DNA of 19,944 nucleotides, from contig DXYS01000067.1 in the NCBI GenBank assembly GCA_019415705.1, positions 1 through 19,944 on the forward strand. The letters are read 5' to 3'. This DNA comes from Bacteroidales bacterium. Its GTDB lineage: Bacteria; Bacteroidota; Bacteroidia; Bacteroidales; Muribaculaceae. Below are positions 7,910-15,621 of the stretch, in pieces (position 1 is the stretch's first letter; each line of letters starts with the position of its first letter). Under the pieces are notes generated by a model that made no database searches, was not told where the DNA came from, and saw only the letters and a program-made list of their open reading frames with translations. A program made the position numbers and the translations under genes.

Positions 7910-8929
7910 TTAACGGATAAGGAATGAGAATTTAGATGCGTTTTTAAGCGCCACACCGGTGCCGCGTGCGACAGCGAGCAGCGGGTCTTCGGCTACGTGG
8001 AACTGTATGCCGATTTTGTCTGTCAGACGCTTGTCAAGACCGCGGAGCAGGGCGCCGCCGCCGGCGAGATAGATGCCGTTACGCACGATGTCGGCGTATA
8101 GCTCGGGAGGAGTTTGCTCGAGGGCTCCGAGCACTGCAGCCTCGATTTTTGAGATGGTCTTCTCGATGCAATGGCTTATTTCCTGATATGTAACAAGGAT
8201 TTCCATAGGCAGCGAGGTCATCACATTCGGACCGTGGACCACAAAGTCCTCAGGCGGATTGTCAAGCTCGGTGAGCGCAGAGCCTACGTTCATCTTGATT
8301 TGCTCGGCCGTGCGTACGCCGACTTTTACGTTGTGGGCGCGGCGCATGTGATTCTGTATGTCTTCTGTGAGGTCGTCGCCGGCTATCTGGATGCTCTTGT
8401 TGCTGACGATGCCGCCGAGCGAGATTACGGCAATCTCGGTGGTGCCGCCGCCTATGTCGACAATCATGTTGCCTTCGGGAGCCTCGACGTCGAGACCGAT
8501 GCCGAGAGCTGCGGCCATAGGCTCGTAGATCATGTAGACGTCGCGGCCGTCAGCGTGCTCCGATGAGTCGCGCACGGCGCGGATTTCGACCTCGGTCGAG
8601 CCCGAGGGAATGCCTACGACCATGCGCAGCGACGGCGAGAACCAGTTGTTTTTTGACGAAGCCTTTTTGACGAGACCGCGTATCATCAGTTCTGCGGCGT
8701 TGAAGTCGGCGATGACTCCTTTGCGCAGGGGACGGACCGTGCGGATGCCGGGATGGCCTTTGCCTTCCATCAGATGGGCTTCGTTGCCGACAGCGATTAG
8801 TTTGTCTGTGCGGTTGTCGAGAGCGACGATAGATGGCTCGTTGATGACAATCTTGTCGTTATGTATTATAATCGTATTGGCTGTGCCAAGGTCGATTGCG
8901 ATTTCTTTTGTCAGAGAGAAAAGTCTCAT
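7910..8929 (-). CDS. mreB: MreB, actin-like cell-shape protein
   Basis: This 339-residue protein forms ATP-dependent filaments at the inner membrane that guide side-wall synthesis. Actin-fold motifs are present: phosphate 1 DLGTANT (D13-T19), phosphate 2 DIGGGTTE (158-165) and the adenosine motif GGGALLRG (290-297). The start at 8929 (MRLFSLTKEIAIDLGTANT) gives the family's usual length and N-terminus. An in-frame ATG at 8968 overlaps the purH stop as TAATG and would add 13 residues. That arrangement could couple translation, but homology favours 8929. It follows purH by 38 nt in the same operon. Confidence 0.97.
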   Translation of the reverse strand: MRLFSLTKEIAIDLGTANTIIIHNDKIVINEPSIVALDNRTDKLIAVGNEAHLMEGKGHPGIRTVRPLRKGVIADFNAAELMIRGLVKKASSKNNWFSPSLRMVVGIPSGSTEVEIRAVRDSSEHADGRDVYMIYEPMAAALGIGLDVEAPEGNMIVDIGGGTTEIAVISLGGIVSNKSIQIAGDDLTEDIQNHMRRAHNVKVGVRTAEQIKMNVGSALTELDNPPEDFVVHGPNVMTSLPMEILVTYQEISHCIEKTISKIEAAVLGALEQTPPELYADIVRNGIYLAGGGALLRGLDKRLTDKIGIQFHVAEDPLLAVARGTGVALKNASKFSFLIR

Positions 8930-8967
8930 TTTGATGAGGATGTTTATGGCGTGTTGTGTGAAGTGCA

Positions 8968-10506
8968 TTAATGTTTGAAATGGCGGAAGCCTGTCATCAC
9001 CATTGTCATGCCATGCTCGCGGCAATAGTCGACTGAGTCGGTGTCGCGGATGGAGCCGCCGGGCTGTATGACAGAGGTCACGCCGGCGCCGTCGGCAATC
9101 TCGACACAGTCAGCAAAGGGGAAGAAGGCGTCCGAGGCCATGGTCGAGCCTTTGAGGTCGAGCTCGAAAGAGTTGGCCTTCTCGATGGCGTGGCGCAGGG
9201 CGTCGACGCGCGATGTCTGGCCTACGCCGCTGCCCAGTAGCATGCGGTCGCGTGCGAGGACGATGGCGTTGCTCTTTGAGTGCTTGACGATTTTGTTGGC
9301 GAAGAGCATGTCGGCGATCTGCTCGTCAGTGAGAGCGTCGCCCGAGACGAGTTTGAGATCTTCGGGAGTCTCGACTTTGGTGTCGCGCTGTTGCATCAGA
9401 GCGCCGTTGAGTATCGAGCGGAATGATTTCTGAGTCTTGAGCGCGGCTTTCTGCACGAGGATGATGCGGTTTTTCTTCTGAGTGAGTATCGCGAGGGCGT
9501 CTTCGCTGTAGGCCGGTGCGATGATGACTTCGAAGAATATTTTGTTGATTTCTTCGGCTGTGGCAGCGTCAATCTCGCGGTTGGTGATGATTACGCCGCC
9601 GAAGGCCGAGACGGGGTCGCCGGCGAGGGCGTCGCGCCAAGCGTCGCGCAGGATGTCGCGTGAGGCGAGACCGCAGGCGTTGTTGTGTTTGAGGATGGCG
9701 ACCGTCGTGTCGTCAAACTCTTCGATGAGCGAGACTGCGGCGTCGATGTCAAGGAGGTTGTTGTATGAAATTTCTTTGCCGTGGAGCTGGTCGAACATGG
9801 CGCCGAAGTCGCCGAAAAAGAAACCTTCCTGATGGGGATTCTCGCCGTAGCGCATGGGCTTTGAGCCGTCAATGGCGACGCGCATGGCCGAGGGAGCTGC
9901 TGGGGCGCAGGCTGTCTTGTCGAAGTAGTTGAAGATGGCGCTGTCATAGTATGACGAGACTCCGAAAGCCTCTTTGGCGAGCAGCATGCGCTCTTCGTAT
10001 GTCGAGCTGGCGCCGTGGGCGTCGAGCATCCCGGCGAGGATGGGATATTGTTTTTTTGAGGCGACGATGACCACGTCGTTATAGTTTTTGGCAGCTGCGC
10101 GGATAAGCGATATGCCGCCTATGTCGATTTTCTCGATGATGTCGCTCAGAGGCGCGCCAGAGGCGACTGTGGCCTCGAAGGGGTAGAGGTCGACAATCAC
10201 GAGGTCGATTTCAGGGATTTCAAATTCAGCAGACTGGGCTTTGTCGCTCTCATTGTCGCGACGGGCAAGAATACCGCCGAAAACTTTGGGATGCAGCGTC
10301 TTGACGCGGCCTCCGAGTATCGAGGGATATCCGGTGAGGTCTTCGACTGCGTCACACTCGAAACCTAATGATTCGATAAATGATTTCGTGCCGCCTGTCG
10401 ACAGGAATCTGACGCCGTCGGCATGGAGTTTTTTGATTATTTCATCGAGTCCGTCTTTGTGGAAAACGGAGATAAGAGCTGTTTTGATCTGCTTGCTGTC
10501 TGACAT
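8968..10506 (-). CDS. purH: PurH, AICAR transformylase / IMP cyclohydrolase
   Basis: This bifunctional enzyme catalyses the last two steps of IMP synthesis: formylation of AICAR with 10-formyl-THF, then ring closure. The 512 residues match the family length. The N-terminal cyclohydrolase (MGS-like) domain holds FLSTGGT (about 34-40) and GGRVKTLHPKVFGGIL (65-80). The transformylase part holds RYGENPHQ, KHNNACG (the catalytic Lys-His pair), AFGGVI, SDAFFPFADCVE and QPGGSIRD. It leads the operon with mreB; a -7 box lies 30 nt upstream of the start codon. Divergent from the flavodoxin gene. Confidence 0.97.
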   Translation of the reverse strand: MSDSKQIKTALISVFHKDGLDEIIKKLHADGVRFLSTGGTKSFIESLGFECDAVEDLTGYPSILGGRVKTLHPKVFGGILARRDNESDKAQSAEFEIPEIDLVIVDLYPFEATVASGAPLSDIIEKIDIGGISLIRAAAKNYNDVVIVASKKQYPILAGMLDAHGASSTYEERMLLAKEAFGVSSYYDSAIFNYFDKTACAPAAPSAMRVAIDGSKPMRYGENPHQEGFFFGDFGAMFDQLHGKEISYNNLLDIDAAVSLIEEFDDTTVAILKHNNACGLASRDILRDAWRDALAGDPVSAFGGVIITNREIDAATAEEINKIFFEVIIAPAYSEDALAILTQKKNRIILVQKAALKTQKSFRSILNGALMQQRDTKVETPEDLKLVSGDALTDEQIADMLFANKIVKHSKSNAIVLARDRMLLGSGVGQTSRVDALRHAIEKANSFELDLKGSTMASDAFFPFADCVEIADGAGVTSVIQPGGSIRDTDSVDYCREHGMTMVMTGFRHFKH

Positions 10507-10535
10507 GTTGGTGGTTGTTATGACTTTTCAAGGTG

Positions 10536-10543
10536 CAAATTTA
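10536..10543 (-). promoter_or_regulatory. -7 promoter box for the purH-mre operon
   Basis: The minus strand reads TAAATTTG, matching TAnnTTTG. An ATTG lies 22 nt further upstream as a possible -33 element. Transcription would start near 10529, leaving a leader of about 23 nt. There is no Shine-Dalgarno sequence, as usual in Bacteroidota. Confidence 0.55.
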
Positions 10544-10702
10544 ATCATTTTAGTTTGCATGTCAGCAATAAAACTTTTTAATGTTGATAAAAAGTCACAA
10601 CAAATTATGCGTACTCTTAAGGCGCTGCATAAACAACGCGGCTGCGGCGGATGTTATAATCTAAAACTGTTGGTTGAATCGCATAAAAACAATATCGATT
10701 AT

Positions 10703-11200
10703 ATGAAAAAAACAGGTGTCTTTTACGGCTCGCTTACAGGCGTTACGGCCGCTATAGCACGGCGTATAGCCGCGAAACTCGGTGTCTCCGATGATGATGT
10801 GCATGATGTCGCCAAGACGGCACCGTCGGTCCTCGGTGATTATGAGATAGATATTCTCGGCTCGAGCACATGGGGCTCGGGTGAGCCCGAGAGAGACTGG
10901 CTTGACTTTCTCGACGGTGCGGATGCCCTTGACCTCAAGGGCCACAAGATAGCCGTGTTTGGTTGCGGTGATGAAACCATGAGCGATACATTCTGTAATG
11001 CTGTCGGCGAGATATATCGCCGGATGCAGCCGACCGGCGCGGAGTTTATCGCCCCGTTTGACGCTGACGGATACGACTTTGAACGCTCCGGAGCCGAGGT
11101 CGACGGGCGTTTTGTCGGATTGGTGCTCGACGAGGTGAACAAGCCTGAACTGACAGATGGCAGAATTGCGGCTTGGACAGATATTATTAAGAAATATTAA
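10703..11200 (+). CDS. Flavodoxin (FMN electron carrier)
   Basis: A 165-residue long-chain flavodoxin, a small soluble FMN protein that replaces ferredoxin in low-potential electron transfer. The N-terminal phosphate loop is FYGSLTGVT (residues 7-15). Flavin-contact segments follow: LGSSTWGSGEPERDWLDF and FGCGDETMSDTFCNAVGEIY. The open frame extends to 10241, but the part before 10703 is antisense to purH or an AT-rich spacer without homology, and MKKTGVFYGS is the normal flavodoxin start. I found no clear -7 box in the spacer. It is divergent from purH. Confidence 0.93.
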   Translation: MKKTGVFYGSLTGVTAAIARRIAAKLGVSDDDVHDVAKTAPSVLGDYEIDILGSSTWGSGEPERDWLDFLDGADALDLKGHKIAVFGCGDETMSDTFCNAVGEIYRRMQPTGAEFIAPFDADGYDFERSGAEVDGRFVGLVLDEVNKPELTDGRIAAWTDIIKKY

Positions 11201-11269
11201 CTCTTAGGGGCAAAATTTTAAACTTTCATAAAAGCCTGCCTTCTTAGGTCTCTGTACGAGACTAAATAT

Positions 11270-11277
11270 TATCTTTG
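11270..11277 (+). promoter_or_regulatory. -7 promoter box for the DHH phosphoesterase gene
   Basis: TATCTTTG matches TAnnTTTG and lies 17 nt before the ATG at 11295. Transcription from about 11284 would give a very short leader. I see no clear -33 element. Confidence 0.5.
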
Positions 11278-11294
11278 CAAGGAATTTTGCGAAG

Positions 11295-12344
11295 ATGATA
11301 GCACGTATATTAAACGAAGACAGCATCCGCAGGCTTGCCCGTCACATTGACTGCGCACGCCGTGTAGCCATTACTACCCACATGTCGCCTGACGGAGACG
11401 CCATGGGGGCATCACTCGCTTTGGCTCATGTGCTCGGCAATATGGGCAAGGATGTGAAGGTCGTTGTGCCTGACCAGCCACAGTCGCAACTGATGTCGCT
11501 TCCCGGCGCCAAGGATGTGATTGTCGGCTCGCGTTATGCCGATTTCGCACGACGCATCTTTGACCGGGCTGATTTGATTTTCTGTCTTGATTTCAATGAG
11601 CTTAAGCGCATAGACCGCCTCGCTCCGATGGTCGAGGCGTCTGCGGCCGCAAAAGTGATGATCGACCATCATCTTCACCCTTCGGATTTCGCCGACCCGT
11701 TGATTTCCCATCCTGAGATGTCATCGACATGTGTGCTGCTGTTCAGGGTGTTATGTCGCCTTGAGCTTTTTAATGTCATTGACAAGGAGGCTGCCGAGTG
11801 TCTTCTGGCGGGCATGATGACCGACACGGGTAATTTCGCATATAACGCCAACGACCCTGACGACTATATCATTGTTGCCGAGCTTTTGCGCAAGGGGGTT
11901 GACAAAGTCGCTCTCTATGAGAAACTAATCAATCGGCAGAGCGAGGACAGCATGCGCCTCAACAGTTATGCGCTGCTTGAACGCATGGAGGTATTTGCAG
12001 ACCGCGGAGCAGCTCTTATCCGGCTGACTCGCGACGAACTCAACCGGTTTCATTATGCCAAAGGCGACACCGAGGGGCTCGTCAACAAGCCTCTTGCAAT
12101 CCCGGGCATAGTCTACTCGGCGTTTATGCGCGAGGAGGAAAACTATGTCAAGGTGTCGATGCGTTCTACAGGAGATTTCCCGGTCAACATCATCTGCAAA
12201 GAATATTTCGGCGGCGGCGGCCATGTCAATGCAGCCGGAGGCGAATTTGACGGCACGCTTGACGAGGCCTGCAATCTGTTTAAATCGTTGCTTGACCAAA
12301 ACAAGACCAAGTATATTGACAAAAAAGAGACCAAACAAGACTGA
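11295..12344 (+). CDS. nrnA: DHH-family phosphoesterase, NrnA-type nanoRNase / pAp phosphatase
   Basis: NrnA-type enzymes degrade 2-5 nt oligoribonucleotides and dephosphorylate 3'-phosphoadenosine-5'-phosphate, using two Mn ions. The 349-residue protein has DHH motif I (HMSPDGDAMGA, with H29, D33 and D35), motif II (DFNEL), the DHH triad (D124-H125-H126 in MIDHHLHP) and motif IV (TDTGNFAYN). The C-terminal DHHA1 domain has GGGGHVNAAGG (306-316). This is the standard domain order and length. The gene has its own -7 box. The DUF4827 lipoprotein starts 37 nt downstream and is probably co-transcribed. Substrate preference cannot be read from sequence. Confidence 0.9.
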   Translation: MIARILNEDSIRRLARHIDCARRVAITTHMSPDGDAMGASLALAHVLGNMGKDVKVVVPDQPQSQLMSLPGAKDVIVGSRYADFARRIFDRADLIFCLDFNELKRIDRLAPMVEASAAAKVMIDHHLHPSDFADPLISHPEMSSTCVLLFRVLCRLELFNVIDKEAAECLLAGMMTDTGNFAYNANDPDDYIIVAELLRKGVDKVALYEKLINRQSEDSMRLNSYALLERMEVFADRGAALIRLTRDELNRFHYAKGDTEGLVNKPLAIPGIVYSAFMREEENYVKVSMRSTGDFPVNIICKEYFGGGGHVNAAGGEFDGTLDEACNLFKSLLDQNKTKYIDKKETKQD

Positions 12345-12381
12345 ACGTTTACTTAGACGGAAAAATTACAAGACACCGACA

Positions 12382-12948
12382 ATGAGAATCAAAACAATCT
12401 ATCTGATATTTGCGGCTGTGACCGCCCTCGCTGCGGCATCATGCAGCGACACCAAGTCATATGCCGAGCTGCTTACTGACGAGACACATTATGTCAACCG
12501 TTTTCTGGCTGACCAGCGTGTGGTAGACCACATCCCCGCCGACACGGTCTTTGAGGTCGGCGAAAATGCCCCGTATTATCGCATCGACCCTGACGGCAAT
12601 CTATATATGCAGGTGCTCAACGCAGGCACTCCCGGCAACCGTGTGACCGACGACGAGCTGATATACTTCCGTTTTACACGATATAACCTGCAGTCATATA
12701 ACGGCCAGCTGTCTGACGGCGGTGGCAATGAAGGTGATATGAGCCAAATCAACACCTGTTTCAGATATAACAACTATCAGCTCCCCAGTTCCTATCAGTG
12801 GGGATCGGGCATACAGTATCCGCTGTCGCTTCTGCCGATAGACTGTCAGGTTAACCTTGTCGTGAAGTCACAGTACGGTTTTTCGTCTGAAACGGCTAAC
12901 GTAATCCCCTATCTCTTCCGTCTGCGTTATTATAAACCGCAGACCTGA
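12382..12948 (+). CDS. DUF4827-type lipoprotein
   Basis: A 188-residue protein with a lipoprotein signal: a hydrophobic stretch (6-18) and lipobox ending at C21 (AAASCSD). The mature part resembles DUF4827 proteins of Bacteroidales, starting KSYAELLTDETHYVNRFLADQRVV. From memory such proteins have a region similar to FKBP-type prolyl isomerases, but no catalytic claim can be made here. The start at 12382 is chosen because it opens directly into the signal peptide; the frame's upstream part overlaps nrnA without homology. The protein should be anchored to a membrane, possibly the outer one. Function unknown. Confidence 0.82.
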   Translation: MRIKTIYLIFAAVTALAAASCSDTKSYAELLTDETHYVNRFLADQRVVDHIPADTVFEVGENAPYYRIDPDGNLYMQVLNAGTPGNRVTDDELIYFRFTRYNLQSYNGQLSDGGGNEGDMSQINTCFRYNNYQLPSSYQWGSGIQYPLSLLPIDCQVNLVVKSQYGFSSETANVIPYLFRLRYYKPQT

Positions 12949-12963
12949 GAGACGCATCTTTCG

Positions 12964-12996
12964 CATCGCGTGCGGCTCTCTGCATGCGATGTCTTT
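12964..12996 (+). terminator. Probable terminator after the DUF4827 gene
   Basis: The arms CATCGCGTGC and GCATGCGATG form a 10-bp stem with one G-T pair and an 8-nt loop, followed by TCTTTAAATT. The T tract is weak, so termination may be partial. Confidence 0.5.
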
Positions 12997-13019
12997 AAAT
13001 TATGATTATCTTAAAACAA

Positions 13020-13050
13020 TTGATATAATTATCTAAACAACATATTTCTG
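13020..13050 (+). promoter_or_regulatory. Promoter for glmM
   Basis: A TTG at 13020-13022 is separated by 20 nt from TATTTCTG at 13043-13050. This fits the Bacteroidota -33/-7 layout with one mismatch in the -7 box. Transcription would begin near 13057, about 19 nt before the ATG at 13076. Confidence 0.45.
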
Positions 13051-13075
13051 TCAATACCTTAAGCACGGTCTCACC

Positions 13076-14467
13076 ATGACTCTTATTAAATCAATCTCGG
13101 GTATTCGCGGCACAATCGGCGCGCGGCCCGGCGAAGCGCTGACTCCCATCGACATCGTCAAATATACAGCGGCCTATGCTACGTTCATAGAGCGCACCAC
13201 AACACAGAAAAGCCATACTATCGTCGTCGGACGCGACGCACGTCTGTCAGGAGAGATGGTCTGCGATATTGTCGTCGGCACTCTGATGGCTATGGGCTTT
13301 GACGTAGTCAATATAGGTCTGGCATCGACTCCGACCACCGAGATTGCAGTCGTTGCAGAGAAGGCGTGCGGAGGCCTTATCCTGACAGCCTCTCACAATC
13401 CGCGCCAGTGGAACGCGCTCAAGTTGCTCAACGAGCACGGCGAGTTCCTGTCGGCCGACGAGGGAGGCGAAGTGCTTCGCATAGCCGAGCAGCGTGACTA
13501 TGAGTTCGCCCCGATAGACAGTCTCGGACATCAGTACATAAACAATACCTACAACCGCCGTCATATCGACCTCGTGCTCGCGCTCGACCTTGTCGACGTC
13601 GAGGCTATACGCAACGCCGATTTCACCGTGACGGTCGACGCTGTCAACTCGGTCGGCGGCATCGTCATCCCGGAGCTGCTCCACGCCCTTGGCGTCCGCA
13701 ATATCATCGAGCTCAACTGTGCTCCGACCGGACGATTCGCCCATCTGCCGGAGCCTATCCCCGAGAATCTCTCGGCTATCTCAGACCTTACGCGAGAGTC
13801 TAAGGCCGATGTCGGTTTTGTCGTCGACCCCGATGTCGACCGTCTGGCCATAATCATGGAGGACGGACGCATGTTCGGCGAGGAAAATACTCTTGTATCC
13901 GTGGCTGATTATGTGCTTACCTACAAGCCGGGTCCCGTGGTCAATAACCTTAGCTCGAGCCGTGCGCTGCGTGATATAGCCGAGGCTCACGATTGCCGCT
14001 ACAGTTCGGCCGCCGTGGGTGAAGTGAACGTTACGACAGAGATGAAACGCACGGGCGCCGTAATCGGCGGCGAGGGCAACGGCGGTGTCATCTATCCTGC
14101 CATCCACTACGGCCGTGACGCCCTTGTGGGTGTGGCACTTTTCCTGACCATGCTTGCCAAGTCGGGCAAGAAAGTCAGCGAATTGCGTGCGTCGCTGCCC
14201 GATTATTCGATTTATAAGACCAAGGTCGAACTGTCAGAAGGTCTCGATGTCGATGCGATACTCGCGACAGTCAAAGAGCGTTTTGCCGGCGAGCAGATTA
14301 CAGATATCGACGGTGTCAAAATCGACTTCAAAGACAGCTGGGTGCATCTGCGCAAATCTAACACCGAGCCCATCATCCGCATCTACTCCGAGGCCCACAC
14401 GATGGACGAGGCCGAGACTCTCGCCGGCCGTCTCAAATCCATCATCCTCGAGATGGCAAAAGGGTAA
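13076..14467 (+). CDS. glmM: Phosphoglucosamine mutase (GlmM) family
   Basis: GlmM converts glucosamine-6-phosphate to glucosamine-1-phosphate on the way to UDP-GlcNAc for peptidoglycan and lipopolysaccharide. The 463-residue alpha-D-phosphohexomutase has its four signature loops: phosphoserine loop LTASHNP with S106, metal loop DPDVDR (D251, D253, D255), sugar loop GGEGNGG and phosphate loop SNTEPIIR near the C-terminus. It is slightly longer than E. coli GlmM (445). The sugar loop differs from the usual GlmM GGExSGH form and recalls archaeal-type relatives, so phosphoglucomutase or phosphomannomutase activity is not excluded. The gene has its own promoter and is followed directly by a REP-like palindrome pair. 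Confidence 0.88.
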   Translation: MTLIKSISGIRGTIGARPGEALTPIDIVKYTAAYATFIERTTTQKSHTIVVGRDARLSGEMVCDIVVGTLMAMGFDVVNIGLASTPTTEIAVVAEKACGGLILTASHNPRQWNALKLLNEHGEFLSADEGGEVLRIAEQRDYEFAPIDSLGHQYINNTYNRRHIDLVLALDLVDVEAIRNADFTVTVDAVNSVGGIVIPELLHALGVRNIIELNCAPTGRFAHLPEPIPENLSAISDLTRESKADVGFVVDPDVDRLAIIMEDGRMFGEENTLVSVADYVLTYKPGPVVNNLSSSRALRDIAEAHDCRYSSAAVGEVNVTTEMKRTGAVIGGEGNGGVIYPAIHYGRDALVGVALFLTMLAKSGKKVSELRASLPDYSIYKTKVELSEGLDVDAILATVKERFAGEQITDIDGVKIDFKDSWVHLRKSNTEPIIRIYSEAHTMDEAETLAGRLKSIILEMAKG

Positions 14468-14472
14468 GGGCT

Positions 14473-14546
14473 ATGGAGGGTCGATTTTCAATCGACCTTT
14501 TGCTTCAACGCATTATCCCGCGGGCGATTACAAATCGCCCCTCCAT
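14473..14546. repeat. Paired REP-like palindromes (BIME-like) after glmM
   Basis: Two hairpins point in opposite directions and the whole unit is bounded by ATGGAGGG and CCCTCCAT. The left one has foot GGAG (14475-14478), stem GGTCGATT / AATCGACC and loop TTC. The right one has stem GGGCGATT / AATCGCCC (14522-14540), loop ACA and inverted foot CTCC (14541-14544). They are 24 nt apart. The left hairpin recurs at 19533-19555 with one loop base changed. The unit may also act in termination or mRNA stability, as the left hairpin is followed by TTTT. Confidence 0.75.
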
Positions 14547-14562
14547 ATCATTTGATAATAAA

Positions 14563-14603
14563 AATAACAGAGGCTGCGTCGTCTGACACAGCCTCTTGTT
14601 ATT
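14563..14603 (-). terminator. Terminator of the ferredoxin gene
   Basis: The arms AATAACAGAGGCTG and CAGCCTCTTGTTATT pair around a 12-nt loop with one unpaired base. On the minus strand the stem runs into TTATTTTTATTATC. It lies 18 nt after the ferredoxin stop and may also stop transcripts from glmM. Confidence 0.8.
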
Positions 14604-14621
14604 GGTATCAATTTGAGCTGA

Positions 14622-14792
14622 TTATTCTCCGGGCTCGATAGCGCCGCTGGGGCAAACTTCTGCACACGATCCGCACTCGATGCAAGTGTCGGGGTCGATG
14701 TGATAGATTTCGCCTTCAGAGATAGCTTCTACGGGGCAAACAGGAAGACAAGTTCCGCATGCCACACATCTGTCGGTAATTACGTAGGCCAT
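14622..14792 (-). CDS. 2[4Fe-4S] ferredoxin
   Basis: A 56-residue bacterial (clostridial-type) ferredoxin carrying electrons at low potential between enzymes such as pyruvate:ferredoxin oxidoreductase and hydrogenases. Two full cluster motifs are seen: C9-x2-C12-x2-C15-x3-C19-P and C37-x2-C40-x2-C43-x3-C47-P. The N-terminus MAYVITDRCVACG is the family's usual start. It has its own -7 box and a strong terminator, so it is a single-gene unit, divergent from the flavin reductase-rubredoxin gene. High confidence despite its small size. Confidence 0.96.
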   Translation of the reverse strand: MAYVITDRCVACGTCLPVCPVEAISEGEIYHIDPDTCIECGSCAEVCPSGAIEPGE

Positions 14793-14840
14793 GTTGATAA
14801 GTTAATTAGTTTGTTATACAAGTCGGATTATTTATCGATG

Positions 14841-14848
14841 CAAATTTA
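14841..14848 (-). promoter_or_regulatory. -7 promoter box for the ferredoxin gene
   Basis: The minus strand reads TAAATTTG, a perfect TAnnTTTG. A TTTG lies 22 nt upstream on the same strand as a loose -33 element. Transcription would begin near 14834, leaving a leader of about 42 nt. Confidence 0.6.
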
Positions 14849-14882
14849 GTGTTTTATTTCAATTCCCAATCAAAAAAATCAA

Positions 14883-14890
14883 TAATTTTG
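14883..14890 (+). promoter_or_regulatory. -7 promoter box for the flavin reductase-rubredoxin gene
   Basis: TAATTTTG matches TAnnTTTG. Transcription from about 14897 would leave an AT-rich leader of about 62 nt. It faces away from the ferredoxin box 34 nt to its left, so the two divergent redox genes share one control region. Confidence 0.55.
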
Positions 14891-14958
14891 CCATGCACTG
14901 ATTTATGACAGTCAGAGTTATCGAAATGTAAATTGTTAATATATAAATATAAAGTATT

Positions 14959-15600
14959 ATGGATACAACAGTTCTTTACAAACTTACATACGGTCTGTAT
15001 GTAGTAGGTGCGTTTAAAGACGGTCGCGCTGTCGGATGCGTCATCAACACATGTTTTCAGGTGACGAGTGTAAACCCGTTATTGGTTATTTCGTTGAATA
15101 AGAATAATTTCACTCTTGACGCCATACGCGAGACCGGCCGTTTCTCGCTGTCGATACTCGCCGAGGACACAAATCCGGAGATTATCGGCACGTTCGGTTT
15201 CTCGAGCAGCCGTGATGTCGATAAATACGAGAAATATGGCTATGATGTCGTTGGCTACACGCCTTGCGTCAAAGGTAAATTTGCAGGGCGCCTTGTCCTT
15301 ACGGCCGAACAGTTTATCGACTGTGAGACTCATGTGCTGGTTGTCGCACGTTTGGTTGACACCGTCGCCGGCGAGGGCACGCCGATGACCTATGCCTATT
15401 ACCATAACGTCATCAAAGGCCGTGCCCCTAAAAACGCTCCCACTTATCGGGCCGACGAAGTCCCTGAGACATCAACGACAAAGAACCGCTATCAGTGTGA
15501 TGTCTGCGGCTACATCGCCGAGGTTGACGGCGAACTTCCGGCAGATTTCAAATGCCCGATTTGCGGCGTCGACGTCACCCACTTCCACAAAATCGACTGA
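14959..15600 (+). CDS. Flavin reductase-like protein fused to a rubredoxin domain (Hrb type)
   Basis: A 213-residue fusion. Residues 1 to about 160 form a flavin reductase/FMN-binding split-barrel domain (LYVVGAFKDGRAVGCVINTCFQVTSVNPLLVISLNK-like opening, no His-tag or signal peptide). The C-terminus is a short rubredoxin domain with C180-x2-C183-x15-C199-x2-C202. High-molecular-weight rubredoxins of this layout pass electrons from NAD(P)H oxidoreductases to flavodiiron proteins or rubrerythrins that remove oxygen, NO or peroxide. That role is inferred. The short spacing between the Cys pairs is of the rubrerythrin kind rather than the classic rubredoxin kind. It is divergent from a ferredoxin and converges with the acyltransferase. 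Confidence 0.9.
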   Translation: MDTTVLYKLTYGLYVVGAFKDGRAVGCVINTCFQVTSVNPLLVISLNKNNFTLDAIRETGRFSLSILAEDTNPEIIGTFGFSSSRDVDKYEKYGYDVVGYTPCVKGKFAGRLVLTAEQFIDCETHVLVVARLVDTVAGEGTPMTYAYYHNVIKGRAPKNAPTYRADEVPETSTTKNRYQCDVCGYIAEVDGELPADFKCPICGVDVTHFHKID

Positions 15601-15621
15601 CCGAAGGCTCGACCCGGTCAG
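15597..15621. terminator. Hairpin at the convergent gene ends
   Basis: CTGACCG (15597-15603) pairs with CGGTCAG (15615-15621) across an 11-nt loop. Each arm contains the stop codon of one of the two converging genes. There is no T tract on either side, so intrinsic termination is uncertain. Confidence 0.4.

Noticed and set aside
10241..10702. N-terminal extension of flavodoxin by 154 residues
   Set aside because: It runs antisense through purH and then AT-rich spacer, with no flavodoxin-like features. MKKTGVFYGS at 10703 is the normal start.
12145..12381. N-terminal extension of the DUF4827 protein
   Set aside because: It overlaps the 3' end of nrnA in another frame, and the lipoprotein signal starts at 12382.
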